Assembly: GCF_004332295.1 (NCBI RefSeq)
Contig: NZ_RXLP01000002.1
Span: 62,001-126,000 of the forward strand
DNA: 64,000 nt
From: Alloscardovia theropitheci
GTDB lineage: Bacteria > Actinomycetota > Actinomycetes > Actinomycetales > Bifidobacteriaceae
Reading direction: 5' to 3'
Shown here: positions 27,862 through 38,683 of the stretch, piece by piece
Numbering within the stretch: the first letter of the stretch is position 1
How the letters are laid out: each line of letters begins with the position of its first letter
The notes under the pieces: model-generated
What the model saw: the letters and a program-made list of their open reading frames with translations, nothing else
Told to the model about the DNA's origin: nothing
Database searches by the model: none
Program-made: the position numbers and the translations under genes

Positions 27862-30800
27862 ATGGTTTATCGTGTTCTCGTAGAGAAAAAGCCTGGTTTT
27901 GATATTCATGAGCAGCAATTGCTAAATGAGCTCAAACATACTGTTGCAGTTACTAATCTTTCAGGTCTGCGCATTTTTAATCGTTACGACGTTGAAGGTT
28001 TGAGTGAAGACCTTTTTGAGCAGTCTATTTCGACTGTTTTTAGCGAACCACAGTCAGATAACGTGTACAACGAATTGCCTGATGATGCCGCGCATAATGC
28101 TTATGCAGTATTTGCTGTTGAATTCCTTCCAGGGCAATTTGATCAGCGCGCAGCTTCTGCAAGTGAGTGCATTCAGCTTATTACACAAGGCGAACGTCCG
28201 ACAGTTCGTTCCTCAACTGTATACGCCCTCTATGGCTCCCAATTAACGAATACAGACGTTGATGCTGTTCGCTCATACGTTATTAATCCTGTTGAAGCTC
28301 GAGAGGCAAGTCTCGAACTTCCTGAGACATTAACAGTTGATATCCCTCAGCCAGATCCAGTAGAAATTATTGAAGGTTTCCGCGAATTTACTTCTGCCCA
28401 ACTCGCTGACTTTATCAGCGATCGTGGTTTAGCTATGGATTTGGCGGATATCGAGTTTTGTCAGAACTACTTCATCAATGAAGAAAAACGCGACCCATCG
28501 ATTACTGAAATTCGTGTTATCGACACTTATTGGTCAGACCATTGCCGTCACACCACTTTCAATACTGAACTTGATAGCATCGAAATTGATGATGCAGTTG
28601 TTAAAGCTGCTTTCGATCGTTACTTACAGATGCGTCATGAACTAGGCCGTGATTCTAAACCTATTTCTTTGATGGATATGGGTACTATCGGCGGGCGATA
28701 TCTCAAGTCACAAGGCATTTTAAAGAATCTCGATGAATCCGAAGAAATTAATGCATGCACAGTGAAAGTAACTGTTGACGTGGATGGAGAAAATCAAGAT
28801 TGGCTTTTCCTCTTTAAGAATGAAACCCATAACCATCCTACAGAAATCGAGCCTTTTGGCGGTGCAGCAACATGTGTAGGTGGCGCTATCCGCGATCCTC
28901 TTTCCGGTCGCTCATATGTATACCAAGCTATGCGAGTGACCGGCGCTGGAGATCCACGAGTTCCAGTTTCTCAAACTCTTCAGGGAAAACTTCCTCAGCG
29001 TAAGATTGTCACAACCGCAGCTGCAGGCTACTCGTCGTATGGTAACCAGATCGGTCTGGCAACCGGCCAAGTCCACGAACTCTACCACCCTGGCTACGTA
29101 GCAAAGCGCATGGAAATTGGCGCGGTGGTTGGCGCAGCACCACAGGAAAATGTGCGCCGTGAAGTACCTGCCCCGGGTGATGTCATCGTGCTACTTGGCG
29201 GTCGTACCGGCCGCGATGGAATCGGCGGCGCAACAGGCTCTTCTAAGTCACATAACGTTGAATCTATCGAAAAAGACGGTGCGGAAGTTCAAAAGGGTAA
29301 TGCTCCTGTAGAGCGCAAGCTCCAGCGTCTCTTCCGCCGAAACGATGCTTGCAAGCTTATCAAGCGTTGCAATGATTTCGGCGCTGGTGGTGTCTCTGTG
29401 GCTATCGGTGAGCTTGCCGATGGTGTACACGTTAATCTCAACGCTGTTCCGAAGAAATATGAGGGCTTAGATGGAACTGAGCTTGCTATTTCTGAAAGCC
29501 AAGAGCGTATGGCTGTAGTACTTGATGCCAAAGATGTGGATGAGTTCCTTGGCTATGCTGTCGAGGAAAACCTTGAAGCTGTACCAGTTGCCGATGTTAC
29601 CGAGGATGCACGCGTTGTTATGGAGTTCAATGGCGACACTATCGTTAATGTCAGCCGAGAATTCTTGTCTTCTAACGGAGCTGCTAAGCATCAAGATGTT
29701 CATGTGGTAGCAGCGCAGGCTATTGAGTCGCCATGGGCTCTCAATACGTCAGGCGATATGACGCTTGCACAGCGTCTCACACATGTTGTACGCGATATTA
29801 ACGTAGCATCAAATAAGGGCTTGTCCGAGCGCTTCGATTCTACTATTGGCGCCTCGACAGTGTTGATGCCATTTGGCGGTAAGAACCAGTTAACTCCTTC
29901 GAGTGCTATGGTCGCGAAGTTCCCAGTCGATGGCGAGACCACTACTGCATCCGCTATGGCATGGGGCTTTAATCCATTCATTATGGAGAAGAATCAATTT
30001 ACCGGAGCATATCTATCAGTCGTTGAATCTATCGCAAAGTTAATTGCTGCTGGATTCACCCGTGAAAAAGCTTATTTAAGCTTCCAAGAGTACTTTGAGA
30101 AACTTCGTGATTGTCCTAATCGTTGGGGCAAGCCTACCGCTGCAGTACTCGGTGCTTTGATGGCTCAAATCGACTTAGATGTGGCGGCTATCGGTGGCAA
30201 AGATTCTATGAGCGGAAGCTTCGAAGATCTTGATGTGCCTCCTACTTTGGTTAGCTTCGCCGTTTCAACCGGACACGTTGACTATGCGATTTCGCCAGAA
30301 TTTAAGAACGCTGGAAGCCGTGTTATTCGAATTCTTCCACATTATAATAGCGACAGCATTACACCACAGTGTGAAAGCTTGAAAGCTGTATTACAAGCAG
30401 TAGAGAACTTAGCACATAACCATAGCGCTCTTGCTATCTCTACACCTGGATACAGTGCTACGATTGGTTCACTCTTTGCTATGAGCATCGGAAACAGTCT
30501 AGGCATCGAGCTTTCTGACGATATACAGATTGATGATCTCTTCGATTACGCTTACGGAAGCTTTATCATTGAGCTTTCAGAAGGCGCAACCTTGCCAGAG
30601 AACGAATTGTATACCATTGAGGAACTAGGAACGACTTCTTCGCAATTCGTACTGCGTACTGCACATGAAACAGTTAATTTAGCTGAAATTCAAGAGGAAT
30701 GGGAATCCGCCATGGAATCCGTTTTCCCTTATCGCAGCGAGAAGAACACGGCACAAACAGTTGAAACTATTTCATACAGTGGCACACCAGTTCTCAACCA

Positions 30801-31620
30801 TGCTAAGACATCACTCGCTAAGCCTCGCGTCATTATCCCAGTCTTCCCTGGAAATAACTGTGAGTATGACACTCTGCGCGCTTTCCGCCGTGCAGGCGCC
30901 CAACCTGAGACATTAATTATCAATAATTTAACACCTCAGGCAGTAGCTGAAAGCACTCATGAACTTGCTCAGTCTATTCGTAATTCTCAAATTGTGATGA
31001 TTCCTGGTGGCTTCTCAGGTGGCGATGAGCCAGATGGATCTGCCAAGTTCATCGCAGCATTCTTCCGATCTCCAGAAGTTACGGATGCTGTGCGCGATTT
31101 GCTCAATAACCGAGATGGACTCATGCTTGGTATTTGCAACGGCTTCCAAGCTCTTATTAAGCTTGGACTTGTGCCATTTGGCGACATCGTGCCAATGGAT
31201 GATACATGCCCTACATTGACTTTCAATACAATTGGCCGTCACCAAAGTCGTCTTGTTCGTACGCGAGTTTCAAGCACTAAGAGTCCTTGGCTTTCTAAGA
31301 CCGAAGTAGGCGATATTCATACTATCGCTATCAGCCACGGAGAGGGACGTTTCGTTGCTTCTCCTGAGATGCTCGAAACACTTAAATTGAATGGTCAAAT
31401 TGCCACGCAATACGTAGATGAAGAAGGCGTTCCAAGCCTTGACCTATCAGTTAATCCAAACGGTTCTGTGCTCTCTATTGAAGGTATTACAAGCCCTGAT
31501 GGTCGAGTACTAGGAAAGATGGGACATACTGAGCGCAATGGTTACGGTGTCTATAAGAATGTTCCAGGAAATACATTCCAACCACTTATCGAGGGCGGTG
31601 TTAGCTACTTTACTGAGTAA
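27862..31620 (+). CDS. purL: FGAM synthase, single-chain (PurL with fused glutaminase)
   Basis: Converts FGAR and glutamine to FGAM, step four. 1252 aa is the large single-chain form, so purS and purQ are not needed. The synthetase part has TYWSDHCRHTTF near residue 225, FKNETHNHPTEIEPFGGAAT and GAGGVSVAIGELADGV. The C-terminal class I glutaminase has IPVFPGNNCEYD, GGFSGGDEPDG, the nucleophile in GICNGFQALIKLGL and HGEGRF. The N-terminal PurS-like region is divergent but present. GAAGGAC precedes the ATG. Confidence 0.96.
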   Translation: MVYRVLVEKKPGFDIHEQQLLNELKHTVAVTNLSGLRIFNRYDVEGLSEDLFEQSISTVFSEPQSDNVYNELPDDAAHNAYAVFAVEFLPGQFDQRAASASECIQLITQGERPTVRSSTVYALYGSQLTNTDVDAVRSYVINPVEAREASLELPETLTVDIPQPDPVEIIEGFREFTSAQLADFISDRGLAMDLADIEFCQNYFINEEKRDPSITEIRVIDTYWSDHCRHTTFNTELDSIEIDDAVVKAAFDRYLQMRHELGRDSKPISLMDMGTIGGRYLKSQGILKNLDESEEINACTVKVTVDVDGENQDWLFLFKNETHNHPTEIEPFGGAATCVGGAIRDPLSGRSYVYQAMRVTGAGDPRVPVSQTLQGKLPQRKIVTTAAAGYSSYGNQIGLATGQVHELYHPGYVAKRMEIGAVVGAAPQENVRREVPAPGDVIVLLGGRTGRDGIGGATGSSKSHNVESIEKDGAEVQKGNAPVERKLQRLFRRNDACKLIKRCNDFGAGGVSVAIGELADGVHVNLNAVPKKYEGLDGTELAISESQERMAVVLDAKDVDEFLGYAVEENLEAVPVADVTEDARVVMEFNGDTIVNVSREFLSSNGAAKHQDVHVVAAQAIESPWALNTSGDMTLAQRLTHVVRDINVASNKGLSERFDSTIGASTVLMPFGGKNQLTPSSAMVAKFPVDGETTTASAMAWGFNPFIMEKNQFTGAYLSVVESIAKLIAAGFTREKAYLSFQEYFEKLRDCPNRWGKPTAAVLGALMAQIDLDVAAIGGKDSMSGSFEDLDVPPTLVSFAVSTGHVDYAISPEFKNAGSRVIRILPHYNSDSITPQCESLKAVLQAVENLAHNHSALAISTPGYSATIGSLFAMSIGNSLGIELSDDIQIDDLFDYAYGSFIIELSEGATLPENELYTIEELGTTSSQFVLRTAHETVNLAEIQEEWESAMESVFPYRSEKNTAQTVETISYSGTPVLNHAKTSLAKPRVIIPVFPGNNCEYDTLRAFRRAGAQPETLIINNLTPQAVAESTHELAQSIRNSQIVMIPGGFSGGDEPDGSAKFIAAFFRSPEVTDAVRDLLNNRDGLMLGICNGFQALIKLGLVPFGDIVPMDDTCPTLTFNTIGRHQSRLVRTRVSSTKSPWLSKTEVGDIHTIAISHGEGRFVASPEMLETLKLNGQIATQYVDEEGVPSLDLSVNPNGSVLSIEGITSPDGRVLGKMGHTERNGYGVYKNVPGNTFQPLIEGGVSYFTE

Positions 31621-31756
31621 CCACAGTAACCACTTTGCTAAGTAGCGGCTTTTTGATAGATAAACTCACATATCCATTAAAAAGCTCACGAGCACTTAAA
31701 CGCTAGTAAACGAAGTAAACGAGAAGCGAAAACGAGTTTAGAAAACAGGAGTTTAT

Positions 31757-33211
31757 ATGTCTGCAGAACTTGAAGGCTTACACGAAGAGTGTGGCATCTT
31801 CGGCGTTTGGGGACATCCAGATGCTGCACGTCTGACGTACTTCGGCCTGCACGCTTTGCAACATCGTGGCCAGGAAGGTGCTGGAATCGTCAGCAATGAC
31901 AACGGTGAACTGCACGGTTACCGTGGTCTTGGCCTACTGTCACAAGTGTTTAATGATAATAGCCAAATTGAACGACTCAAAGGTAACGCAGCTATCGGGC
32001 ACGTCCGTTATGCGACGAGTGGTTCAGGAACGGTTGATAATATCCAACCATTTCTTTTCAGATTCTATGACGGTGACTTTGCACTTGCTCATAATGGCAA
32101 TCTCACCAATGGTCGCCAACTTCGTCGTGTATTAGAAGAGACTGGTGGAATTTATCATTCTAATTCTGATACCGAAGTTTTGATGCATCTTATTCGTCGT
32201 AGTTCGAAGCGAACTTTCATCGAGCAGCTCAAAGAAGCACTAAATACGGTTCATGGCGGCTTTGCTTACATGCTCATGAAGAACGACTGCATGATTGGTG
32301 CACTTGACCCTAATGGTTTTAGGCCTCTCTCACTTGGTCAAATGACCAACGGAGCATATGTGCTCGCTTCTGAAACATGCGCGTTGGATATCGTTAGTGC
32401 TCGTTTTATTCGCGATATTCAACCTGGTGAACTTATCATCATTAATGATGATGGATACACCATCGAAAAGTATGCCGATAATACTCAAAAAGCTATCTGC
32501 TCGATGGAGTTTATCTATTTCGCTCGTCCTGATTCAAATATTTACGGCGTCAATGTTCATTCAGCACGAAAACGTGCAGGTGCTCGTCTTGCCCAAGAGT
32601 CACCTGTTGAAGCAGATATGGTTATAGGCGTACCAAATTCTTCCTTATCTGCCGCAGCCGGTTATGCAGAAGCAAGTGGACTTCCTAACGAAATGGGTTT
32701 GGTTAAGAATCAGTATGTTGCACGTACCTTCATTCAACCTACTCAAGAGCTTCGAGAGCAAGGCGTTCGCATGAAGCTTTCAGCAGTTCGTGGTGTTGTC
32801 GAAGGAAAACGCGTAATCGTTATCGATGATTCTATCGTGCGTGGAACCACTAGCAGACGTATCGTTCAGCTTCTCAAAGAGGCAGGAGCAGCAGAAGTTC
32901 ATATGCGTATCGCTTCCCCACCTCTTCGCTACCCTTGCTATTACGGAATTGATATTTCCCGTACTAGTGAACTCATCGCTGCACATAAAAGCGTTCAAGA
33001 GATCTGCGAATTTATCGGCGCGGATTCTCTTGCATACTTATCCATTGATGGTCTTGTCGAAACTGTTGGATTACAAGAAGATGCGCCATATGGCGGACTA
33101 TGCGTTGCGTACTTCAACGGCGATTATCCTACTAGTTTGGGCGATTACGAAAAAGAATTCCTTGAATCCATCACACCTGAAGATAAGGAACGCCTGACTC
33201 GTTTTGCATAA
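31757..33211 (+). CDS. purF: Amidophosphoribosyltransferase
   Basis: First committed step: PRPP plus glutamine to phosphoribosylamine. A short propeptide ending HEE precedes the N-terminal nucleophile C12 of [19 protein letters not shown] is part of the glutaminase site. The PRPP loop is [16 protein letters not shown]. Cysteines in [26 protein letters not shown] and [14 protein letters not shown] match the iron-sulphur ligands of the B. subtilis type. The TAA at 33209 is followed by an open frame of 44 codons, described separately. Confidence 0.96.
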   Translation: MSAELEGLHEECGIFGVWGHPDAARLTYFGLHALQHRGQEGAGIVSNDNGELHGYRGLGLLSQVFNDNSQIERLKGNAAIGHVRYATSGSGTVDNIQPFLFRFYDGDFALAHNGNLTNGRQLRRVLEETGGIYHSNSDTEVLMHLIRRSSKRTFIEQLKEALNTVHGGFAYMLMKNDCMIGALDPNGFRPLSLGQMTNGAYVLASETCALDIVSARFIRDIQPGELIIINDDGYTIEKYADNTQKAICSMEFIYFARPDSNIYGVNVHSARKRAGARLAQESPVEADMVIGVPNSSLSAAAGYAEASGLPNEMGLVKNQYVARTFIQPTQELREQGVRMKLSAVRGVVEGKRVIVIDDSIVRGTTSRRIVQLLKEAGAAEVHMRIASPPLRYPCYYGIDISRTSELIAAHKSVQEICEFIGADSLAYLSIDGLVETVGLQEDAPYGGLCVAYFNGDYPTSLGDYEKEFLESITPEDKERLTRFA

Positions 33212-33346
33212 GATTCAAGTCAATATTTCGGCAATGAATATACACAATATTCCTCTCATACTGAAAAAATAGAAACTTTAGAATCTACTGAAGAAATTGA
33301 AATGACTCTCAATGATCCTAACCAAACACTGAAAGAAGGAGAATAA
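33212..33346 (+). other. Open tail in frame with purF after its stop
   Basis: Directly after the purF TAA the frame continues without a stop for 44 codons ([34 protein letters not shown]) and ends at TAA one base before the purM ATG. It is acidic and disordered. It could be a former C-terminal extension cut off by a nonsense change, or a read-through tail. It also carries the purM ribosome site AAGGAG. Confidence 0.5.
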
Positions 33347-33347
33347 C

Positions 33348-34397
33348 ATGCCATCTGCATACGAAAATGCTGGCGTTAGCGTAGAAGCAGGTTACGAAGT
33401 AGTACGTCGTATCCAGCAGCATGTAGCACGTACTGCTCGCCCAGGAGCCGGTGGAATTGGTGGTTTTGGTGGACTCTTTGATTTGTCCATCCTTGGATAT
33501 GATGAACCAGTTCTTGTCTCCGGCACTGATGGTGTAGGCACTAAACTTCTTGTCGCAAAAGCAGCAAATAAGCATGACTCTATCGGCATCGACTGCGTAG
33601 CGATGTGTGTCAATGACATCTTGGCACAGGGCGCTGAGCCACTCTTCTTCCTCGATTACATCGCTTGCGGTAAGAATGACCCTATTCTCCTCGAGCAGGT
33701 AGTTAAAGGTGTTACTGATGGATGCGTCCAAGCGAGGGCTGCTTTGGTCGGCGGCGAGACTGCGGAGATGCCTGATATGTATGATGAAGATGAGTATGAT
33801 CTCGCCGGTTTTACTGTAGGCGTTGTGGAAAAGAGCACAATCATCGATGGATCTGCAATTCGTGAGGGTGACATCATGATTGGCCTGCCATCATCAGGCG
33901 TACATTCTAACGGTTTTTCTCTTGTTCGTAAGGCTCTTTTCAAGGATGGTGGTCTCACCGTTGATTCCGAACTTGAAGAGCTTGACGGTCAAAAACTCGG
34001 TGACGTACTTCTTGCACCAACTCGTATCTATGCACAAGCTCTTAAGCCATTGTTTACCAAGGGCAAGGGCAACAAGCAGATCCTTAATGGTATAGCACAT
34101 ATTACCGGTGGTGCTTTTGTAGAAAAGGTTCCACGCATCATTCCTGAAGGTTTGGCCGCTTCCTTCGATATCACGTCTTGGGATGTACCGCCTATCTTCC
34201 AAGTTCTGGAGAAGTATGGTCATGTCGACCACAAGGAAATGTATAACATTTTCAACATGGGTATCGGCATGGTTCTGATGGTATCCCCTGAAAATGTCGC
34301 TGAGGTTGAGCGCATCCTTGACGAGAACGGTGAGAAGCATTACACAGTTGGTCGCATTGTCAAGGATAATGGCGAGCGCGTAGAGCTTCACGATTAG
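33348..34397 (+). CDS. purM: AIR synthase
   Basis: Closes FGAM to AIR with ATP, step five. [14 protein letters not shown] near residue 34, [35 protein letters not shown] and [13 protein letters not shown] are the PurM signatures. The C-terminal half has [13 protein letters not shown] and [11 protein letters not shown]. 349 aa is standard. AAGGAG lies 6 bases before the ATG. Confidence 0.97.
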   Translation: MPSAYENAGVSVEAGYEVVRRIQQHVARTARPGAGGIGGFGGLFDLSILGYDEPVLVSGTDGVGTKLLVAKAANKHDSIGIDCVAMCVNDILAQGAEPLFFLDYIACGKNDPILLEQVVKGVTDGCVQARAALVGGETAEMPDMYDEDEYDLAGFTVGVVEKSTIIDGSAIREGDIMIGLPSSGVHSNGFSLVRKALFKDGGLTVDSELEELDGQKLGDVLLAPTRIYAQALKPLFTKGKGNKQILNGIAHITGGAFVEKVPRIIPEGLAASFDITSWDVPPIFQVLEKYGHVDHKEMYNIFNMGIGMVLMVSPENVAEVERILDENGEKHYTVGRIVKDNGERVELHD

Positions 34398-34456
34398 GCC
34401 ACTTACATCGACGTTTTATTCATATTTGTGAGATTTGAGAAAACATAGGAAAAATC

Positions 34457-35740
34457 ATGACACGAGTTTTAGTTATCGGTTCAGGCGGCCGCGAACATGC
34501 CATCGCTCACGCGCTACTTCGTGGACAAAGCGTTGACGAAGTATATTGTGCCCCTGGAAATCCAGGCATGAAGGATGACGGTATTATTACTGTCGACTTG
34601 AGCGTTTCAAATCACAGCGCTCTTATTGATTTTGCTCAAGATAAGGGAATTAATTGGGTCTTTGTCGGTCCAGAAAATCCTCTTATTGAAGGTATGGTTG
34701 ACGATTTTGAAGTTGCTGGCATTCGAGCATTCGGTCCTACACGTGCTGCAGCTCAGATAGAAGGCTCAAAAACTTTTGCTAAGGAACTAATGGCTCGTTT
34801 AAACGTTCCAACTGCTGCTTATGCAAGCTTTGATAACTATGAGGATTCTGTTGCTTATGTACGCGAGCAAGGTGCACCAATTGTTATTAAAGCTGATGGT
34901 TTAGCCGCAGGCAAGGGCGTTACTGTAGCAATGGACGAGGAGACCGCTGTACAGGCTTTGGCGGATATCTTTGTGGATAATCGTTTTGGTTCCGCTGGAT
35001 CAAGCGTTGTCATTGAAGAATTCCTTGAAGGCCAAGAGTTTTCTTTAATGAGTTTTGTACGTGGCGACGAGTTTTGGACAATGCCTATTTCCCAAGATCA
35101 CAAACGTGCTTATGACAATGATGAGGGACCTAATACGGGTGGCATGGGAGCTTACTCCCCTGTCCCTCAGATTCCTCAAACGGTTGTCGATGAAGCAATC
35201 GAAACTATCGTACGCCCTGTCACTGCTGGCATGGTCGATGAAGGAACTCCATTTAACGGAATCCTCTATGCTGGTTTGATTGCGACAGCTGATGGGCCAA
35301 AGGTTATTGAATTTAATGCTCGCTTTGGAGACCCTGAGACTGAAGTAGTTTTGCCTAAGCTTACAAGCGATTTAGGTGCTGGCATTGAGGCGATTCTCGA
35401 TGGATCTGAGCCAGTATTTGAGTGGGATAATGAGCGTACCACTCTAGGAGTTGTCGTTGCAAGTGATGGATATCCAGATAATACAAAAACTGGTGCTGCT
35501 ATTCATAACTTCGACTGCAGCGCTACTGCTGATTCTCATGGGACGCATGTGTATTATGCAGGTGTGACAGAAAACGATGCCGAAGATGGACTGATTGCTT
35601 CATCCGGCCGCGTCTTGCTTGTGCAAACCACAGCTGATACTCTTCAAGAGGCTCGACAAATTATTTACGATATCTTGGATAATACTGATACAACTGGAAT
35701 GTTCTATCGCCATGATATCGGAAATAAAGCACTCGCATAA
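34457..35740 (+). CDS. purD: GAR synthetase
   Basis: Joins phosphoribosylamine and glycine, step two. ATP-grasp enzyme with VIGSGGREHAIAHAL at the start, VGPENPLIEGMVDDFE, the ATP loop PIVIKADGLAAGKGVTVA, and EFNARFGDPETEVVLP at the metal site. 427 aa is normal. Last plus-strand gene of the purine cluster, 59 bases after purM, ending at a perfect terminator. Confidence 0.97.
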   Translation: MTRVLVIGSGGREHAIAHALLRGQSVDEVYCAPGNPGMKDDGIITVDLSVSNHSALIDFAQDKGINWVFVGPENPLIEGMVDDFEVAGIRAFGPTRAAAQIEGSKTFAKELMARLNVPTAAYASFDNYEDSVAYVREQGAPIVIKADGLAAGKGVTVAMDEETAVQALADIFVDNRFGSAGSSVVIEEFLEGQEFSLMSFVRGDEFWTMPISQDHKRAYDNDEGPNTGGMGAYSPVPQIPQTVVDEAIETIVRPVTAGMVDEGTPFNGILYAGLIATADGPKVIEFNARFGDPETEVVLPKLTSDLGAGIEAILDGSEPVFEWDNERTTLGVVVASDGYPDNTKTGAAIHNFDCSATADSHGTHVYYAGVTENDAEDGLIASSGRVLLVQTTADTLQEARQIIYDILDNTDTTGMFYRHDIGNKALA

Positions 35741-35766
35741 TTAAGCAGTAATAGTTTCAATTCATA

Positions 35767-35810
35767 AGAGGTATGGGATCGTGCTCGTTCAAGCATAATC
35801 CCATACCTCT
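35767..35810 (+). terminator. Terminator after purD
   Basis: Perfect 13-bp stem AGAGGTATGGGAT/ATCCCATACCTCT, 18-base loop, mildly T-rich tail. The next 200 bases hold no recognised feature. Confidence 0.8.
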
Positions 35811-36011
35811 ATCTATATTCGTTCTACTGTTGTTTTACATATTTTATCTGCACATGTTTGTCCAGATTCATCCCATATTCATGTCATGACCTATCAACGT
35901 TGAAGCGCGAGCATTGCCTCCATGCACCTTTATTGAACATGATAAGTATATTCTCTTACATCTCCACGTAGTAGCCCTTAGAGTACAACTGTATCCACTG
36001 ATACGAAAATC

Positions 36012-36590
36012 TTACTTGCAATTAAGCAATCCCATAATTTCGAGGTATCTAAAGCAATTCACTTCATGATCATTCACTACACCTGTTCCCTCTAGAAAAG
36101 AATATACAACCACTGGGCCGACGAACGAAAAACCGTCAGACTTCATACTTTTGCTAATGTTAACCGCGAGCTCATCCGTGGCTGGGAGTTCATCTGACGA
36201 TTTTATCCGATGATCAATTGGCTTAAAATCCACAAATTTCCATAAGTAGTCGTCGAACGAAATACCACGTTGTTGCATATCGTACACTACCCGAGCGTTG
36301 TGAATAATCGCTGCTATCTTGCGCTTATTACGAATAATCGCTGAATTCTCAAGCAAATCCGGTGACAGTGGGTTCATGGAAGAAACTTGCGCATAGTCAA
36401 AATCGCAGAACGCTTCCTTGAGAGCCTTACGCTTATTCAAAACCGTTTGCCAGCTCAAACCGCTTTGCATTACTTCTAAGGATAATAATTCAAAAAGCAT
36501 CCGATTATCGTGACATGGAGTTCCCCACTCTTCATCATGATATCGTAGCATCAATTCATTTCCAGAATTCGCCCACTTGCACAGTCCCAT
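36012..36590 (-). CDS. tag: DNA-3-methyladenine glycosylase I
   Basis: Base-excision repair enzyme that removes 3-methyladenine. CKWAN at the start and RYHDEEWG supply C4 and H18, and the C-terminal GVVNDHEVNCF supplies the other zinc-snap ligands. LEVMQSGLSWQTVLNKR holds the conserved active-site Glu and aromatic residues. 192 aa is typical. It lies alone between convergent purine operons, with a terminator at its 5' side belonging to purK. Confidence 0.93.
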   Translation of the reverse strand: MGLCKWANSGNELMLRYHDEEWGTPCHDNRMLFELLSLEVMQSGLSWQTVLNKRKALKEAFCDFDYAQVSSMNPLSPDLLENSAIIRNKRKIAAIIHNARVVYDMQQRGISFDDYLWKFVDFKPIDHRIKSSDELPATDELAVNISKSMKSDGFSFVGPVVVYSFLEGTGVVNDHEVNCFRYLEIMGLLNCK

Positions 36591-36619
36591 GGAATATCCC
36601 CTTCGCTAGGTAAGAAAAA

Positions 36620-36668
36620 GTGCTTGCCTTCCCATGCGTAGTCCTCTTTGGACAAGAAAGGCAAGCAC
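36620..36668 (-). terminator. Terminator of the purE-purK operon
   Basis: Perfect 11-bp stem GTGCTTGCCTT/AAGGCAAGCAC, then TTTTTC on minus, 23 bases after the purK stop. Confidence 0.88.
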
Positions 36669-36690
36669 CTATCAATATTCGTAATTTAAG

Positions 36691-37890
36691 TTACTGCCAG
36701 ATGCCAGTTTCCTCGAATTCTCGAAGTAGTGTATCCGTATCATACCCGAGAACTGTTACGTGCCCCATCTTACGGTTGAATTTTGAAACTGCTTTTCCGT
36801 AATCATGCACATGCCAGTGTGCATGCTGAGCAGAATATTCCATCACCTGATCAAGATGTTGTCCGAGTACATTAATCATGACAGCTGGACTCAAGAGCTG
36901 TGGCTGTGGCATATCCCAGCCAGCGATACCTCGAATATGCAAATCAAACTGATCGTAGTCACATGCTTCTATCGTATAGTGACCAGAATTGTGCGGACGT
37001 GGAGCCAATTCGTTGACGAGCACCTCACCATTATCCATAACAAACAACTCTAAAGCCAAAGTTCCAGCCAAATTGAAACCGGCTGCAAGATCAAGAGCCA
37101 TCTGTTGAGCACGCTGTTCTACAAGCCTATCAACATCTGAAGGTTCTGCTCCAAACGCCGGAGCTACCGTGGTATGCAAAATATTATGCACGTGATGATT
37201 CTTAACAACCGGGAAAGTAACAAACTGTAGACCATTTCCTGATACAAGAATAGAAGCTTCATAGGCAAAACCAATCATCTTCTCTAAGATGGACTGCGGG
37301 AAGCCTGTTCCATCATCGCTTGTACTCCATAGCTTAATAGCTTCTTCTACATCGTCATCATTACGCAGTACTTTTTGACCGTGACCATCATAGCCGCCCT
37401 CCGCCGTCTTCAATACGGCAGGAAGGCCAATTTCTTGAACAGCTTCGCGAAGTGAATCTGCAGATGTAACTTCTGCCCATTGAGCTGTCATACCACCATG
37501 GTTATTGATAAATGTTTTTTCCGCAATTCGGTTTTGAGTAACACGAAGTAACTCAGTTCCCTGAGGAATTCGTACGCAGTCTGATACAGAGTCTAAAGCA
37601 TCCGCATCTACGTTTTCGAATTCATATGTTAAGACATCGCTGCGCTTCGCAATGGCGGCAATAGCTTCTTTATCATCATAATCGGCAACTATCTGCTCAT
37701 CACACGCACCAGCTGCTGGACATTCCTCAGTTGGATCTAAGACGACAGTGTGGAAACCCATATATCGAGCGGATAATGCCATCATTTGCCCAAGCTGACC
37801 ACCACCAATAATGCCAATTGTTGCTCCACGTGATAGACGAGTGAGCTCAGAATGGTTAACACTAGTGGAATTACTAGTTAAGCTTGGCAT
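36691..37890 (-). CDS. purK: N5-carboxyaminoimidazole ribonucleotide synthase
   Basis: ATP-grasp enzyme carboxylating AIR to N5-CAIR. The start is set at ATG 37890 ([11 protein letters not shown]), with GGAGG six bases upstream. The longer frame to 37947 lies inside pur[21 protein letters not shown] is the first nucleotide fold, [18 protein letters not shown] the ATP loop, and [16 protein letters not shown] the metal site. 399 aa. It overlaps the end of purE by 17 bases, so the two are translationally linked, which suits substrate handover. Confidence 0.95.
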   Translation of the reverse strand: MPSLTSNSTSVNHSELTRLSRGATIGIIGGGQLGQMMALSARYMGFHTVVLDPTEECPAAGACDEQIVADYDDKEAIAAIAKRSDVLTYEFENVDADALDSVSDCVRIPQGTELLRVTQNRIAEKTFINNHGGMTAQWAEVTSADSLREAVQEIGLPAVLKTAEGGYDGHGQKVLRNDDDVEEAIKLWSTSDDGTGFPQSILEKMIGFAYEASILVSGNGLQFVTFPVVKNHHVHNILHTTVAPAFGAEPSDVDRLVEQRAQQMALDLAAGFNLAGTLALELFVMDNGEVLVNELAPRPHNSGHYTIEACDYDQFDLHIRGIAGWDMPQPQLLSPAVMINVLGQHLDQVMEYSAQHAHWHVHDYGKAVSKFNRKMGHVTVLGYDTDTLLREFEETGIWQ

Positions 37891-38371
37891 TTGATTCCTC
37901 CACCATCTCTTTAAGTTCTGCACGATAATCGTCAAGTGCCTGCGCAAGTTCAGGATGAGAAGTCGACAAAATACTTACCGCAAGAAGTCCAGCATTTGTA
38001 GCGCCAGAATTACCAATCGCTGTGGTTGCCACTGGAATTCCTCCTGGCATTTGCACGATAGAAAGAAGCGAATCTACACCGCTTAATGCGCGCGACTTAA
38101 CAGGAACTCCAATTACAGGAAGCGTCGTCTGTGCTGCTGTCATGCCAGGTAGATGAGCAGCACCACCAGCGCCAGCAATGATAACTTTAATACCTTTTTC
38201 ACGAGCAGTATGCGCAAAATCAGCCATGAGCTCTGGGGTACGATGAGCGGAAATCACTTGCTTCATATAAGGCACATGGAAGCGATCTAGAATTTCGCAG
38301 GCGTGACTCATTGTTTCCCAGTCACTACTCGATCCCATAATTACTGCAACTTCAGGCGTGGTGTCAGTCAT
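37874..38371 (-). CDS. purE: N5-CAIR mutase
   Basis: Moves the carboxylate of N5-CAIR to give CAIR, step six. [18 protein letters not shown] near the start, [15 protein letters not shown] and [20 protein letters not shown] are the class I PurE motifs, including the catalytic His of the AHR segment. 165 aa is the standard single-domain size. First gene of purEK. Confidence 0.97.
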   Translation of the reverse strand: MTDTTPEVAVIMGSSSDWETMSHACEILDRFHVPYMKQVISAHRTPELMADFAHTAREKGIKVIIAGAGGAAHLPGMTAAQTTLPVIGVPVKSRALSGVDSLLSIVQMPGGIPVATTAIGNSGATNAGLLAVSILSTSHPELAQALDDYRAELKEMVEESNAKLN

Positions 38372-38544
38372 ATCGTGTCCTTAATTCGACGAATGGAATA
38401 TGCCTTTATAGACCTGATTTTACCGTTATGGGCGGAATTGATAGGTGTCTCGAAAGACTTTCTTTTCAGATCTCTTCATGTCTCTTCTTATAAAGAACAC
38501 ACCTTGAAAAACGCAACCATCTAGATTATCGTCCTAGCTTGCGA

Positions 38545-38550
38545 TACAAT
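38545..38550 (+). promoter_or_regulatory. -10 box of tRNA-Arg
   Basis: TACAAT 9 bases before the first base of the tRNA. The -35 is weak. Confidence 0.5.
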
Positions 38551-38559
38551 GAATTTTAT

Positions 38560-38632
38560 GCCCGCGTAGCTCAGCGGATAGAGCAGGTGACTTCTAATCT
38601 CCGTGTCGCAGGTTCGACTCCTGTCGTGGGCA
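38560..38632 (+). tRNA. tRNA-Arg (TCT)
   Basis: GCCCGCG pairs with CGTGGGC with one G-U, and A is the discriminator. The D-arm is GCTC/GAGC. The anticodon loop CTTCTAA carries TCT. The anticodon stem GGTGA/TCTCC has a T-T mismatch in its third pair. The T-arm is GCAGG/CCTGT. CCA is not encoded. Confidence 0.93.
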
Positions 38633-38683
38633 CTCTAGCTAATGCTTATCTGCTATGAAGCATAAGCGCAAGGAGGAGGAAAC

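Noticed and set aside
36691-37947. purK starting at 37947
   Set aside because: It would overlap purE by 74 bases. ATG 37890 has a GGAGG site at good distance and the conserved N-terminus lies after it.
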